A stretch of DNA of 58,314 bases, taken from positions 3,526,137 to 3,584,450 of the forward strand of contig BFEA01000072.1 in assembly GCA_003427395.1 (NCBI GenBank). Reading direction: 5' to 3'. The notes beneath the pieces are model-generated. The model saw only the letters and a list, made by a program, of their open reading frames with translations. It ran no database searches and was not told the DNA's origin. Shown here piece after piece: positions 22,735 through 33,089 of this stretch. A program made the translations under genes and the position numbers. Position 1 is the first letter of the stretch. The number at the start of each line of letters is the position of its first letter. Origin of the DNA: Chara braunii (taxonomy: Eukaryota; Streptophyta; Charophyceae; Charales; Characeae).

Positions 22735-23900
22735 GGTCGTCGTGTTGAACACGACGACCAGCAGCAAAGGGTGTGAGTGCAGCCCATTCCGGGCTTGAAC
22801 TTGTCATGCCCAGGATAGCCCGCACCCCGCATGAGCGTTGTGTAGCCGGGGGAAAGGGCTGCACAGGCGTTGGTTGTCGTGTTTAACACGACAACAGACA
22901 ACCGTCTATTAACCTATCTTGCCCAGTGCTCCCTCGAGGTGCCGATGGAGCCCATGCAGCCGCCGGTCGTTGTGTTCAACACGATAACCGCCACGCAGTA
23001 CTCCCTCGGGGTGCCAGTGCAGCCCATGCCCAAGACACTGCAGTGCGGTGGTTGTCGTGTCGAACTCGGCGGCCGACACGGCACCGCAGTGCGCTGAGGC
23101 ACGTGCCACACTGTCATCCCGAAGGAGTGCTTTGCGGTGGTCGTCGTGTTGAACAGGACGACCACCAGCAAAGGGTGCCAGTGCAGCCCATGTCGTCGCT
23201 TGTCGTTCGTCGTGTTCAACACAATAACCACTGTGGTGATCGGGTTGAACACGACGAATGACAAGAGACCACCTCCCTTGGCCATTGTTAGCCAGCACAC
23301 ACGACGAATGACAAGAGACCACCTCCCTTGGCCATTGCTAGCCAGCACATGGTTGTCGTGTCGAACTCGACGACGGACACAGCACCCAACATGACTGTTG
23401 CGTGGGGCATGGGCAGCACTGTCATCTCACAACAGTGTTGTGGGGTGGTCGTCGTGTTGAACACGACGGCCACCGGTAAAGGGTTTCAATGCAGTTCATG
23501 AAGCCGATTATCGGTCGTCGGGTTCGAAGCGATAACCAGTAAAGGGTGCCAGTGCAGTGCGGTGGTGATCGTGTTGAAAGACAAGCGACGACATGGGCTG
23601 CACTGGGACCCTTTGCCGTCGGTCGATAACCGTCTGCGAGCGGTGGTCGTGTTCGACACGACAACCACCAGCCTTGCCCATTGCCAGCCAACACCTAGAA
23701 TGACTGTTGTGCGGCCGTGGGCAAAAGTTATAATGTCGTCACGTTGGAGAGTCATGCGGTGGTTGTCCTGTTCAACACGACGACCATCCATCACTGCTTC
23801 GCAGCCACTCTGTTGTCGGGTCGGAAACAAACAACGACCGTCGTTCATGCAGCATAACGACTATCACAGTGTCATTGTCGTGTCGAACACAATCGTCCGT
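22735..23900. repeat. Palindrome array A
   Basis: About fourteen copies of a palindromic motif with the core GTCGTGTTGAACACGAC and variants, starting near 22735, 22871, 22964, 23046, 23136, 23206, 23238, 23348, 23442, 23513, 23561, 23642, 23759 and 23873. The best copies extend to GGTGGTCGTCGTGTTGAACA and its complement. They are spaced irregularly (about 30-140 bases) by phrases such as CAGTGCAGCCCATG. A 50-bp exact or near-exact tandem repeat lies at 23251-23350. The array shares its CGTGTT(G/C)(A/G)ACACG core with array B. Function is unknown. Confidence 0.85.
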
Positions 23901-24033
23901 AAGCGGGGTGTCGACGACCGTTCTTTGGGAGCACCGTGATTTTTCTCCCCATGTACCATGTGCATGCATTTGCTGATGTTTTATATTGTGGCGTTCATGG
24001 CGTTTGCAAATCGAGATGGACAGCTCAACGTGA

Positions 24034-24888
24034 ATGCCCCTTTCTGTTTGGCACGAGCGCATGGCATACCCTTTCCCTCCATGCGCGCTGCGCATCCGTG
24101 GGTGTCGAGAGTCCACTGTTATCGACGGCGCGACAAGAAACGACTTCGAGTGTGATCCATGGATGACGGTCGTCTCGTTCACAGATGCTTACCTGGACTC
24201 GTGGAAAGAGCATCAGCGGGGGAAAATGGAAAGGGAGTGTCCGTGGGCGGACAACTACAAGTTCGCCAATATGAGCGAGTTTGGAAGTTTTATTCTCGTG
24301 CCCAGTGACGTCCTCGGTTCAGTGCAGTACCGCCACTTGAGTGCAAAGCTGAAAAGTGATCATTATTACAGTAGGTTGGACTGTCGTTACGTGACTGCTT
24401 CGCTACGCACATGGTCCCGTGCGCTGAAACACGAGTTGCTTGCCTGTGCACGACACTCTGAGTTCCTCGATCAGTATCCTTTGCGCTCTCCAGGGCTGTC
24501 GCCTAGAGCAGTGTCGTACTGTTGCATTGGATTGCATCTCAGAAATTTCTTCTTTGCTAGGGTCCTTTGCGTTGCGTGTTCGAATAGAAATAGGACCTTA
24601 ACTGACGTTGTGGTCTTCGTGTCCAGGAACGAGTTGGAGATGGGAAGAAGAGGGATGGGTATGGTTACAAGAGACGTCGAAGGGGAATGGGATTTGGCAA
24701 TTGGGGGCAAGGTGGACGATGTGGATATATGGCGTAAGGTTGAAGCTAAAACGTCCTCTATACGGGATGCTATAGGCAGGTTTCTGGCAGGCAGGACCGA
24801 CTTTGTCCACATGAAATATATTTCGATGTTCGCGGATGACGCCTCTGTCGATGAGCCGCGATGTCTTACGTTCGGTTCGCCTATTTGA
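24034..24888 (+). CDS. Hypothetical protein between palindrome arrays
   Basis: A 284-codon open frame starts at an ATG at 24034 (MPLSVWHERM) and ends TGA at 24886-24888. It has mixed amino-acid composition, not a repeat translation. Segments include WADNYKFANMSEFGSFILVP, LSAKLKSDHYYSRLDCRYV and GEWDLAIGGKVDDVDIWRKV. I recognise no domain, signal peptide or membrane segment. The true start may be further in, since the first ~40 residues are weak. It lies between two arrays of related palindromes and upstream of the ParB-like pseudogene on the same strand, so it could belong to the same mobile unit. It may also be a fragment or an intron-containing exon. Confidence 0.4.
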   Translation: MPLSVWHERMAYPFPPCALRIRGCRESTVIDGATRNDFECDPWMTVVSFTDAYLDSWKEHQRGKMERECPWADNYKFANMSEFGSFILVPSDVLGSVQYRHLSAKLKSDHYYSRLDCRYVTASLRTWSRALKHELLACARHSEFLDQYPLRSPGLSPRAVSYCCIGLHLRNFFFARVLCVACSNRNRTLTDVVVFVSRNELEMGRRGMGMVTRDVEGEWDLAIGGKVDDVDIWRKVEAKTSSIRDAIGRFLAGRTDFVHMKYISMFADDASVDEPRCLTFGSPI

Positions 24889-25300
24889 ACATTCAATGAT
24901 TGCATGAACATAACAGTTGGCCGTCATCAACGGACCATCTGCAGATTGGGCAACGTTTCTTGAGTGCAGTAGATGGGGATCGCTAGACCGCCGAATTCCC
25001 CATGCTTTTACTACGTGTTGTTCTACCTATTTCGAATTGAATGGTTTCAAACCACTCGGCTTCCACTTTCATTCTGTATCCATGCCATCAATAACAGCAT
25101 GTTCCGCTCTCTTGACTGCTTGTCAGACATTGTCAATGGTGCATGCCTTTATGCTTTGAATGCCAATTGTGCATGCCTTCGCAAAATGAATGTGGCTTGT
25201 GCCGCAAAGGGGTTGTGCAAGATCGGTTATTGAGTGAGTGTCCAAACAGTGTGTGTATTGAAACATATGCATGTGGATTGTGACGCATAGGGGTTGCGCA
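24889..25300. other. Spacer, no gene seen
   Basis: The only structure is a few loosely repeated phrases (e.g. GCATGCCTT twice near 25140-25180). It leads into palindrome array B. Confidence 0.4.
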
Positions 25301-25302
25301 TC

Positions 25303-25960
25303 ATCGTGTTCGGCACGACAATCGTGGCGTGAATCGTTTGTGATTGTCGTGTCGAACATGACAAACGCCTCCTGTGATACGTCGACTACAGACACCTACC
25401 ACCCCTCCGGGATTGTCGTGTCGAACAAGACAAACGCATAATGTGTTTATCGTCGTGCACGACACTACCATCCCGTTCTCCGAGAACGGCGTGTCGAACA
25501 CGACAACAACGCCTTAGAGGCATCATCGTATTCGACACGACAATTGTGGAGTCAATGGTGCATGTCGTGCACAACGATGCAACACAGGAGGCGTTTGTCG
25601 TGTTCGACACGACAATCACTAACGATTCACGCCACGATTGTCGTGCCGACCACGATGATGCTTCTAAGGCGTTGTTGTCGTGTTCCACACGCCCTTGTCG
25701 GAGAGCGGGTGCTTGTGAGGGAATCGTCGTGTCGAACACGACGACGCTTCTTAGAAGGCTATTGTCGTGTTCGACATGACAATCACATACGATTCACTCC
25801 ATGATTGTCGTGTCGAACACGACGATGCCTCTAAGGCGTTGTTGTCGTGTTCGACACACCCTTCTCGGAGAGCCGGTGTTTGTGAGAGAATCATCGTGTC
25901 GAACACGACGACGCTTCTTAGAAGGTTATTGTCGTGTTCGACACGACAATCACGTAAGGC
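25303..25960. repeat. Palindrome array B
   Basis: About sixteen copies of the palindrome TGTCGTGTTCGACACGACA or close variants in about 660 bases. Well-preserved copies lie near 25489, 25594, 25722, 25760, 25803, 25889 and 25926, often continued by ATCAC or GATTC. Part of the array is organised as two roughly 166-bp tandem units (about 25590-25756 and 25757-25923). The core is the same as array A. Apparent reading frames here are repeat translations. Confidence 0.9.
25590..25923. repeat. 166-bp tandem duplication within array B
   Basis: The two units each contain CTCTAAGGCGTTGTTGTCGTG or its CTTCTAAGG variant, the phrase TCGGAGAGC and ACGACGCTTCTTAGAAGG. Equivalent palindromes lie 166 bases apart (25594 and 25760). 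This indicates that the array grew by duplicating multi-palindrome blocks. Confidence 0.85.
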
Positions 25961-26253
25961 GGGTACATGCCGGTAGGCGAAGTTGTCACAGAGGGTGGGG
26001 GGTCGCCACTGTCCCGGGGATGTCGGACACCAAAACACATTCCTGCTCAATATCATCCGACCGGAACTAGTCGTTTCGGGGGAAGTCGATGTCGAGCAAG
26101 AAGTATTTGAGAAGGTGTGGATACATGTACGTCTAATAAACGAGGCCGTTTCTCATTCTCCACGTTTGCATTGTTGATCGGTTTTTGCACTGCAGCTCGG
26201 CTATTACTAGTTTCTAGTGGACTCTGCAAAATGGATTCTTCAGACTCTGCAAA

Positions 26254-26826
26254 ATGGATTCTTCAGAAAAACAAGGAAAACGCTCACGAGCCAGGAGCTC
26301 TGCGAGTGTCGAGCACTCGCCCAAAAAGTCGAAGGGAACCCCGGTTGCTGGGGTCGACAAAGAAGAGATGCAGGGATCTAAGGCGACTTCAGGTCACGTG
26401 GTCGTGGCTCACAAAGACGATGCCATTACGAAACCGAAAAGTGTGATGTCAGCAGCCGCGCTAGGACAATCTTCAGGAGAGGTGCGACCGACTATAGGTG
26501 CCATATCGCTTCGGCCGTCAGTGTCTATGTCGCTTGTCCCGAGAACAGGGCAGATCGCTTCCAAGGGCCCTGCTCATGCACAGGTTCCGCCGCCGGCGCC
26601 GAAAAAGGTTTGTTCGGTAGGAGTGAAAGAGCCACTCGACGTAATGCGCGACTTTCTGTGTTCCTCGAACATGTATGGTGCAGCTGTGCAAGGTCATGCG
26701 GAGCCCTCGAGCATGTATGGTGTTGTGCAACGTCATGAGCTGCCTTTGTATTTTGATGATACGGGCGAAAGGAGCAGTGGAGAGAGTACACAGAGGGAAG
26801 AGGAAGAGGAAGGTTTGAAGGAGTAG
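26254..26826 (+). pseudogene. N-terminal low-complexity part of the ParB-like gene
   Basis: A 190-codon frame from ATG 26254 (MDSSEKQGKRSRARS..) to a stop at 26824-26826. It is Lys/Ser/Pro-rich and ends in an acidic tract (EEEEEGLKE). Two short phrases, SSNMYG and SSMYG, recur (about codons 137-157). A 23-bp tandem duplication (26221-26266) provides two alternative ATGs. Composition suggests a disordered, basic-then-acidic region. Linking it to the ParB-like segment downstream is an inference from strand, spacing and continuing low-complexity coding through 26827-27300 in shifted frames. It could be a separate gene. Confidence 0.4.
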
Positions 26827-27389
26827 TGATAGCCACGGAGAGGAAGAGGATAGTGAAAACACTATTAGTGAGAGATAAGGTCATGAATGGACACAAAAGG
26901 TCGACGCTTTGGAGACAGCACGGCACTCACACATTCCAGTGGAACTTCACGTTGTTGAAGAGGACAATAGAGATGACGAGCAGTACGGAGATGTTTAGGA
27001 GCACGAAGAGGGTTGGCATGAGGAAGAGCCACACCAAGAAACCGGTAGAAAACCTAGGCAGAAGAGGAGAAAGCAAGAGAGAAGAAAAGGGAAGGGACAA
27101 CTCCTTCGTCGACCCCTGGGGCTGTAAATGAGAAAAAGAGAACAGTGAGGCAACGGAGGAGAAAAATTGTCGACCGGAAAAGGAGCAGGACACAGGTGCA
27201 GCCACTACCAATGGATGAAGCAGTCCAGCGTACTCACGATGCGGAAGCTACTGCCAAACAAAAGCCGGCGCAGAAAAAAAAAGTAGCAAAAACAGCCAGA
27301 GTCTGGCGATGAGGCAAAGGGCAAGACAGTCACGCGACCATCTACACTGTAACTGTCGCCATGTGAACCATCGACTTTGCATCTCGGGA

Positions 27390-28110
27390 AAGGCTTTTTT
27401 TTTACTTCAATACTGACGGTACCCAGAAGAACGAGACACAGTTCACTGCCGTTGAATTCTAAAAAAAATTGGATATTCCAGAAAAAGAATTTCGATATAA
27501 TCAAAGATTTCTCAGCCAAAATCATGTCGACGAGATTTATGAACTATGGTGACATCAGGTGAAGCGACCATTCGTGAAAGGACAATAGGCAGGACGGGGT
27601 TGAGCACATGTCCGTTGTACGAGAAACCATATTGTTGTTAGTGGCACTACACGACCAGCTGCATACAGATTCATCGAGAAAAATTGTGTGAGCAAGAAGG
27701 GTTACTCCTGATGACTTCCACAAGAAACCACTGGATAAGTACTTCTGGTACCCTCTCAGTGGTCAACACAACGTGGCAGCAGCGAGAAGATGCTTTCACG
27801 AAAATCCCGCTGTGGCAAAAAAGTTACGGCTGGATTGCTGGACAACCAGGCCAGTTTATTATCCGGACCAGTTCATGGATCACTATGGGACGTTGAGCAC
27901 ATTTCAGAATGCGAAGGACAAATGGAACACTCCGCCTCATCAGAGCACCGTAGTTCGGGATATCAGGAAGTTGTGGAACGCGTCCGACTGTCCTAAAGCC
28001 AAAGGTGGTCAGGGACCTGATGTCAAAAACGCGGAGTATAGAAAGTTCGCAGGGAAGACACTTAGAGTGTCTGGCATAGATCATTACATTAGTATGTCAC
28101 TTGGTCAGTA
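27390..28110 (+). pseudogene. ParB/sulfiredoxin-like domain remnant
   Basis: In broken frames the sequence encodes YNQRFLSQNHVDEIYELW (27493-27549), which resembles the opening helix of ParB-like domains. Then, from about 27690, comes RVTPDDF..DKYFWYPLSGQHNVAAARR, whose G-x-H-x5-A resembles the ParB nucleotide-binding box (G-E/H-x-R/N..AA). Next is RPVYYPDQF..LSTFQNAKDKWNTPP, like the third ParB box (S/E-N-x-x-R/K), and a helix DIRKLWN. Bacterial ParB proteins bind parS palindromes and CTP. Stops at 27438, 27550 and frameshifts near 27560-27690 make this a pseudogene. The family call comes from reading motifs by eye, so a profile search could overturn it. Confidence 0.42.
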
Positions 28111-28979
28111 GAGTTCGAAATGGTCCGACTTCCTTGGTCCTTACATGATCTTAGCTAGGTCGTCGGACGATGTGTTTGAAAAGGTGGAGCATGTGTATGC
28201 GTCTTTGGAAAGCGGACAACTGTCAGGAAGAGGCGTTGTAAAGCCTGTCACCAAACAAAGTCAAGCGGGGAAAGCTCAAAAGCCAGGTCCCGGTTTTGAG
28301 GTGAAGGGTCCATCTAGAGCTCCTGTGCATTGGATACCAGGCACAAAAGGACTGAGTTTCCTTGTTCCGGTGCATCATTTGGATGTCAGATCGTGAAAAT
28401 CACTTTCCACTTTGGGGAGGCGCGAGCGGCTGCAGATCTTGCGCGATGTCATAGGAGGTGCGGTTATCTTGGCTCCTGAGCAAAGCAAAGCTGCAAAAGA
28501 CGCCGGGTTGCATTCAATGGAGACCTATGTTGAAGTCGTGAAAACGGAGAGAGCGATGTTGCGAATGTTTCATTACTTCGTCTTCGTTTCAGACGCAGCC
28601 AAAAGTCGTCCGATTGGAAAGACCCTTTCTTCATGGACCTTGCTGATTTATTCGACAACTACCACGGTCAGGGCCTTACATATGAAAGATGGGTTGATCA
28701 GAGGCAATATTTCAAAGATTTGCCTTGGATAAATTCGTTCCCGCCAAAAAGGGGAACAAGGTTTTGAGAAAACCAAATCTCTCGCTGAAAAGTGTCCTCA
28801 GGAGTTCGAGCATTTCGTAGAGAAGTTGTTGCATAGGTCAGCAATGCGAGGTTCAGAGCGCATTCGCTTGTCCGGACAAGTGAAATATATATACACTTTC
28901 AAAAACAGGACGTGAAGTCTGTTTTTGTGCCTTTCTGATTGGATCCTAGCGATGTCTCAGATGTTGTAGACTGTAAAAA
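28111..28979 (+). pseudogene. Linker of the ParB/methyltransferase-like gene
   Basis: Several plus-strand frames look coding but are interrupted: 28145-28396 (..WIPGTKGLSFLVPVHHLDVR), 28412-28610 (..LRDVIGGAVILAPEQSKAAK) and about 28616-28740 (DPFFMDLADLFDNYHGQGL). They lie between the ParB-like and methyltransferase-like segments on the same strand, with the spacing of one long protein. No motif is recognised. Confidence 0.4.
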
Positions 28980-29905
28980 GGTCTATAGGGTCATCTGACA
29001 TCTGACATGTCACACCACGGTGCTTGATTTGTGCCATCCAACTCAAATGGGCAAGTGGACAGAGCCAGTTTTTGATGGACTCTGGAGATTCATGGAAATG
29101 GTGGGAGGGGAGTATTGGACGCTGATATGCTTCATTCCACGGCCTTGTGAGCTGACGTTTTTCAGGCGGGTGGTGCAGTGGGATATTCACATGTCACTTG
29201 TGAAGTGGACTCAGCAACAGCAGCAGAAGGTTCGACATCCCTATAAGGTTGCGAATTTGCCGATGGAGGATACAGAGAGGATAGTGGTGATTATGTACTC
29301 CAATTGATGGGGACTACCATCGGAATACAATTCCTTTGTTCGAAGATATCCAACCAGCGGGACCGTCTTCATGTTCACGAGCAACTGACATTTCCACACT
29401 TGCGCGGCGATAGCGAAAACCGAAGATGCTGACGGATGTACTGGAGAAGATTTTTTTGTCAACAAAGTGAAAAATGGCGGGCATGAAGCCGAAAGAAAAA
29501 GTTGTGTACGAAGGAATTGAGAGGGAGCCGAACTCAGTGGTAGAGACGCTGGAGCACTTCTGTCCAGTGGATGAAGCTGTTGTGTTTTTGGGAAAGGGTC
29601 ATGCAACTTTGGTGTGGGAGCTATTGAAAAGTCATTGCCATTGCATAGTTTTGGAAGGCGAGAACACAAAGTTCGACTTCCTTGTGCAATTCATGAACAA
29701 GATGGTCAACACTCGAGATTATCATGCGAAATTCATCAAGCCACCACCCCGCCATGACGAAGCTCGTGATTTCGTGCACAAGGTGGGTCAAAATATATCG
29801 AACATCTGGCAGTTCCTTTTCGAAATGCGGTCGGAAAACAGGGGAGACCGTGCATATGTTGCTCGCAAGCGAAAAGTTGAGACCCCTTCTACGAGGTTAT
29901 CATGA
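28980..29905 (+). pseudogene. Beta-class DNA methyltransferase-like remnant
   Basis: The first segment (29005-29307) reads VLDLCHPTQMGKWTEPVFDG followed by GEYWTLICFIP, in the place and shape of a DPPY-containing motif IV. The catalytic Asp-Pro-Pro-Tyr is replaced by DLCHP. The second (29474-29905, 143 codons) reads PNSVVETLEHFCPVDEAVVF, then GKGHATLVWELLKS, then IVLEGE, like motif I (G-x-G) and the following acidic strand of S-adenosylmethionine enzymes. Motif IV before motif I is the beta-class order of N4/N6 methylases. Stops separate the two parts. With the DPPY lost and frames broken, activity is very unlikely. The identification is tentative. Confidence 0.35.
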
Positions 29906-31935
29906 AGCCTCTTCAGACAAAGAGGTTGCATTCCTTGACCATTTGGAAATCATGTACTTTGATGAACAAATCGGTGCTTTCACGCTCACTGCCTACTTAA
30001 CTTACTTTCCGAACTGGGAACAATTCGACACTGATGACTTAGAAGAAGAAAGTGTCGATGGTACTTTGCAAGCGGCCTTGGCAAGTGAAAGGCAAAAGGC
30101 AAGTACCTCGTCTTCTCAGAAGATGGTTACAGCTGGGACATCATCAGGGACTCCTTCAATTGGGACTTCTGCTATCATGCTTGTCAACGCAACGACACTG
30201 CCACTAACTACACCTCCTAATAGCACGACCGCTTTGGCAACATGAGTGCCATCATCAGCAGGAGTGATGTCCGATCCGAAGATGGCCTTCATAATTTTGT
30301 TCGGTGTTGAGGCCTCCCCCGAGTTATTAACGAATTTGTCAGCATTTGTACAAAGCCCTGTTTTTTTGCAACAGCTCATTCGTTCTCATATCGCACAGGA
30401 AAGGAACCTCAAGAGGCGCTGAAGTATGAGATTGGGGATAAGATCCTTGCGGACATCGCCAAATTGACAGGGCCTATCGTTTGTCGAGATGACCATACGA
30501 TAATGGATGATGATAAGTAGGGTCACGACACCGTATGGCATCCACAACATTTTCAACCGACACTGGCGAAAGGACAATGGGTGATGGCAATAAAACAAGA
30601 TGGACAGTGACAATTTTGTTCTCACAGACGTATGTCACAGTCAAAGTTTTATTTGCATGCAGAGGATCAGATCAAGAAGCGGCTTGCTCGACTCAATCCT
30701 AATATTTCTCTATCAAGAGTGGGCACAAGGAAGAAAGAGATTTTTCAAGAACTCAAAGCATTGTGAAGACTTGAGTACTTGGAAGACTTTTATGATAGAG
30801 AAACAAGCCCCGCATATGGATACAACTGGCATATTGAAGATGGCGTCGACACCAGAGGGGGAAAAGGACAAGGCCCTAGCGGTAGAGCGAGTGGAAAGGG
30901 AGTTGAACACCCAAGTGGTGATGAGGGAGGATATGATAAGGAAGGGAGTAATGCAGGTGGAGGGACATCACAAATATCTACGTCCGATCAGCCAACAAGA
31001 GGTATTGCAGAAGGACAACCACATCGTCAACACGAAGGCAGCGGTAGTCCTGTAGGAGGACATACCAATATCGCTGGTTTGCCACAGGTGAAACTGCCCA
31101 CTGCAGAAGGACAAGTTGATGGATGTGAAGGTGGGCTAAGTGTCACCACAACACTCACAGGTGCCACTATGACAGATGTTGTATGGTGTGATGCCAACGG
31201 CGCAAGTATCTTTCCAGTTGGCGAGAAGGCCAATATTGGCAGCCCGCACGGCTATATGTGGGACTCAATGGATGTTATATCATGTGGGTTGGAAAGTCAA
31301 GGGCGGCTTAGGACATCAATGGATGAAACTATGTTTGTGGGGGAGACGGAACCGCATGTCGAGCCTAACATTCCACTCGATGAAGAGACACTCAGGGGCG
31401 ACTTGGAGATTCCTACCGAATTTCGAAGTCAGATATTAACGGAGAAGGCACAATGAGGGTCTCAGGATGCGCCTATTGTATGCAGAACGACAACAGCAAT
31501 GGAGGAAACCCTGATTGAGCTGGAACCGGAAGTCGAGCCTAACAGTCCATTGGATGAAGAGACCTTGGGCGGCGACTTCGACATTCTTACCGAATTTCAA
31601 AGTTCGATATTGCCAGAGAAGGCACAAGGAGGGTCTCATGATTCGTCTATTGTATGCGTTACTACAGCAAGAAACGACACTCTTCAGGGGTTCGTGGGAA
31701 AAGAAGCAATCCAAGTACTCGACGTCGAAGAGGATGAAGGACATATTGTACTGACTACTCCAGATCAACACGCACCTGTGGAGGAAAGACAAGAGAAAAA
31801 ACTTCAAACTCCTGTACAACTGTTAAGCCCATCTGTTCGAGTAATAACCATCGAAGAATCCTCTGTCACATCAAGGCAGTTGGGAGGTGCGAAAGAAAAT
31901 GATGTTGAAGGAAAAATCGCAGTTAGTCGCTGAGG
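29906..31935 (+). pseudogene. C-terminal tail of the same gene, repeat-bearing
   Basis: Plus-strand coding-like frames continue: 29890-30245 (..EIMYFDEQIGAFTLTAYLT), 30779-31456 and 31499-31933. The last two contain a 58-codon tandem duplication (period 174 bases, 31358 to 31532) sharing VEPN-x-PLDEETL-x-GD and EFRSQIL/EFQSSIL-x-EKAQ. The first copy ends in TGA where the second continues. Composition is acidic and Ser/Thr-rich, and no domain is recognised. It probably formed the tail of the ParB/methyltransferase-like protein or an adjacent ORF of the same element. Confidence 0.4.
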
Positions 31936-33089
31936 TGAGCACTTACCTCACATAGGGAATATATGTGTAATATTGTGTGTAAACGAGAGTCGATTTTTCA
32001 TTTTTTTTTGCCCCACTTTATTGAAACTGTTTCATGTTTATTTGCATATATGTAATATGCCTTATAGTGTGTCCAAATTCGTAACGCACTTCATTGGAAT
32101 TATTCCATGTTTATTTGCATATATGTAGCGTGCCTCATAGTGCGTCCAAATTGGTAACATGAAGTACAAGATTTGCTCATAATACTTTACTGCTATTAAT
32201 GTTTATTTACATTCATGTTGTTTAAATGGATTTTCAATAATATTAAAACGAACGTCACTCATATTACTTATTACTATCGGTCATGATTGTGGTCTCTACA
32301 TTGATGACGTGCAGGTCTGCGTAAGGGACTGTGGAAAGCGTCTCGCATGCACTCGCAAAGGAACCGTGACAAGAATATTATACGTCGTGGTTTGCAAGCC
32401 TTGTCAACGCTGTCGTTATTGCGAAACAAAGTTGAAAGACAAGGCAAACATGTGACGATCCCGTTTGTGAAGCCAGCTTCTCTAAGGATGTTTAAAGTTG
32501 TGGGAATAGGGACGAAACAATGGAAAAAATTGCACCGTGAAGTTTGCACTTTATCTATTGTGGAAAGTGACAGCGACAGCGAAGCAGGCAAGCAAACACC
32601 GTGATGAACTCGTGTTCGCTTCTTGTATCTATTTTTCAAAAAGGCCCCACATGTATGGAAGTCTTAGACATATCGTTGTTGTTTACCTGTGTGTTTGTAT
32701 GCAGTGCCTGACCGGTCGTTCAAGATTCCTCTAGCAACGTAACGCCTCATTGAGGTCGAGATGCAGTATGTTGAAAGGGTTGTGAGCACCAGTGAAGATC
32801 ATGAAGAATACGACATTGTTGTTTACAAGAGTGACTGGAAGGTGGAAAAGAAAGACATCATGGTCATCATTGAAGCAAGAGTGATCGACTTGTGTTCAAT
32901 GACCCATTATGGTTGTACCCTGTATGTCCGCGTGACTCGATTGACCATGCATAAAAGTTGAGTGAGTTGGATTGAGAGAAAAGAGAGATTCCCTTAACTC
33001 TACTTGTTAACTTTATTTTGGTTATAGGGTGCAAAAAATGACAAAGTACTCAATGTGTTTTTACGCTTGCTAAGAGAATGACCCCTCAA
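31936..33089. other. Spacer with weak coding-like stretches
   Basis: There is an AT-rich tract at 31960-32270, in which TTCATGTTTATTTGCATATATG recurs at about 32030 and 32110 (period about 75). Short frames at 32347-32604 (..VKPASLRMFKVVGIGTKQWK) and 32761-32961 have mixed composition but no recognisable family. They may be more of the decayed element. Confidence 0.4.

Noticed and set aside
22735-25960. CRISPR array
   Set aside because: Repeats are palindromes with irregular spacing and repeated filler, there are no cas genes, and the genome is eukaryotic.
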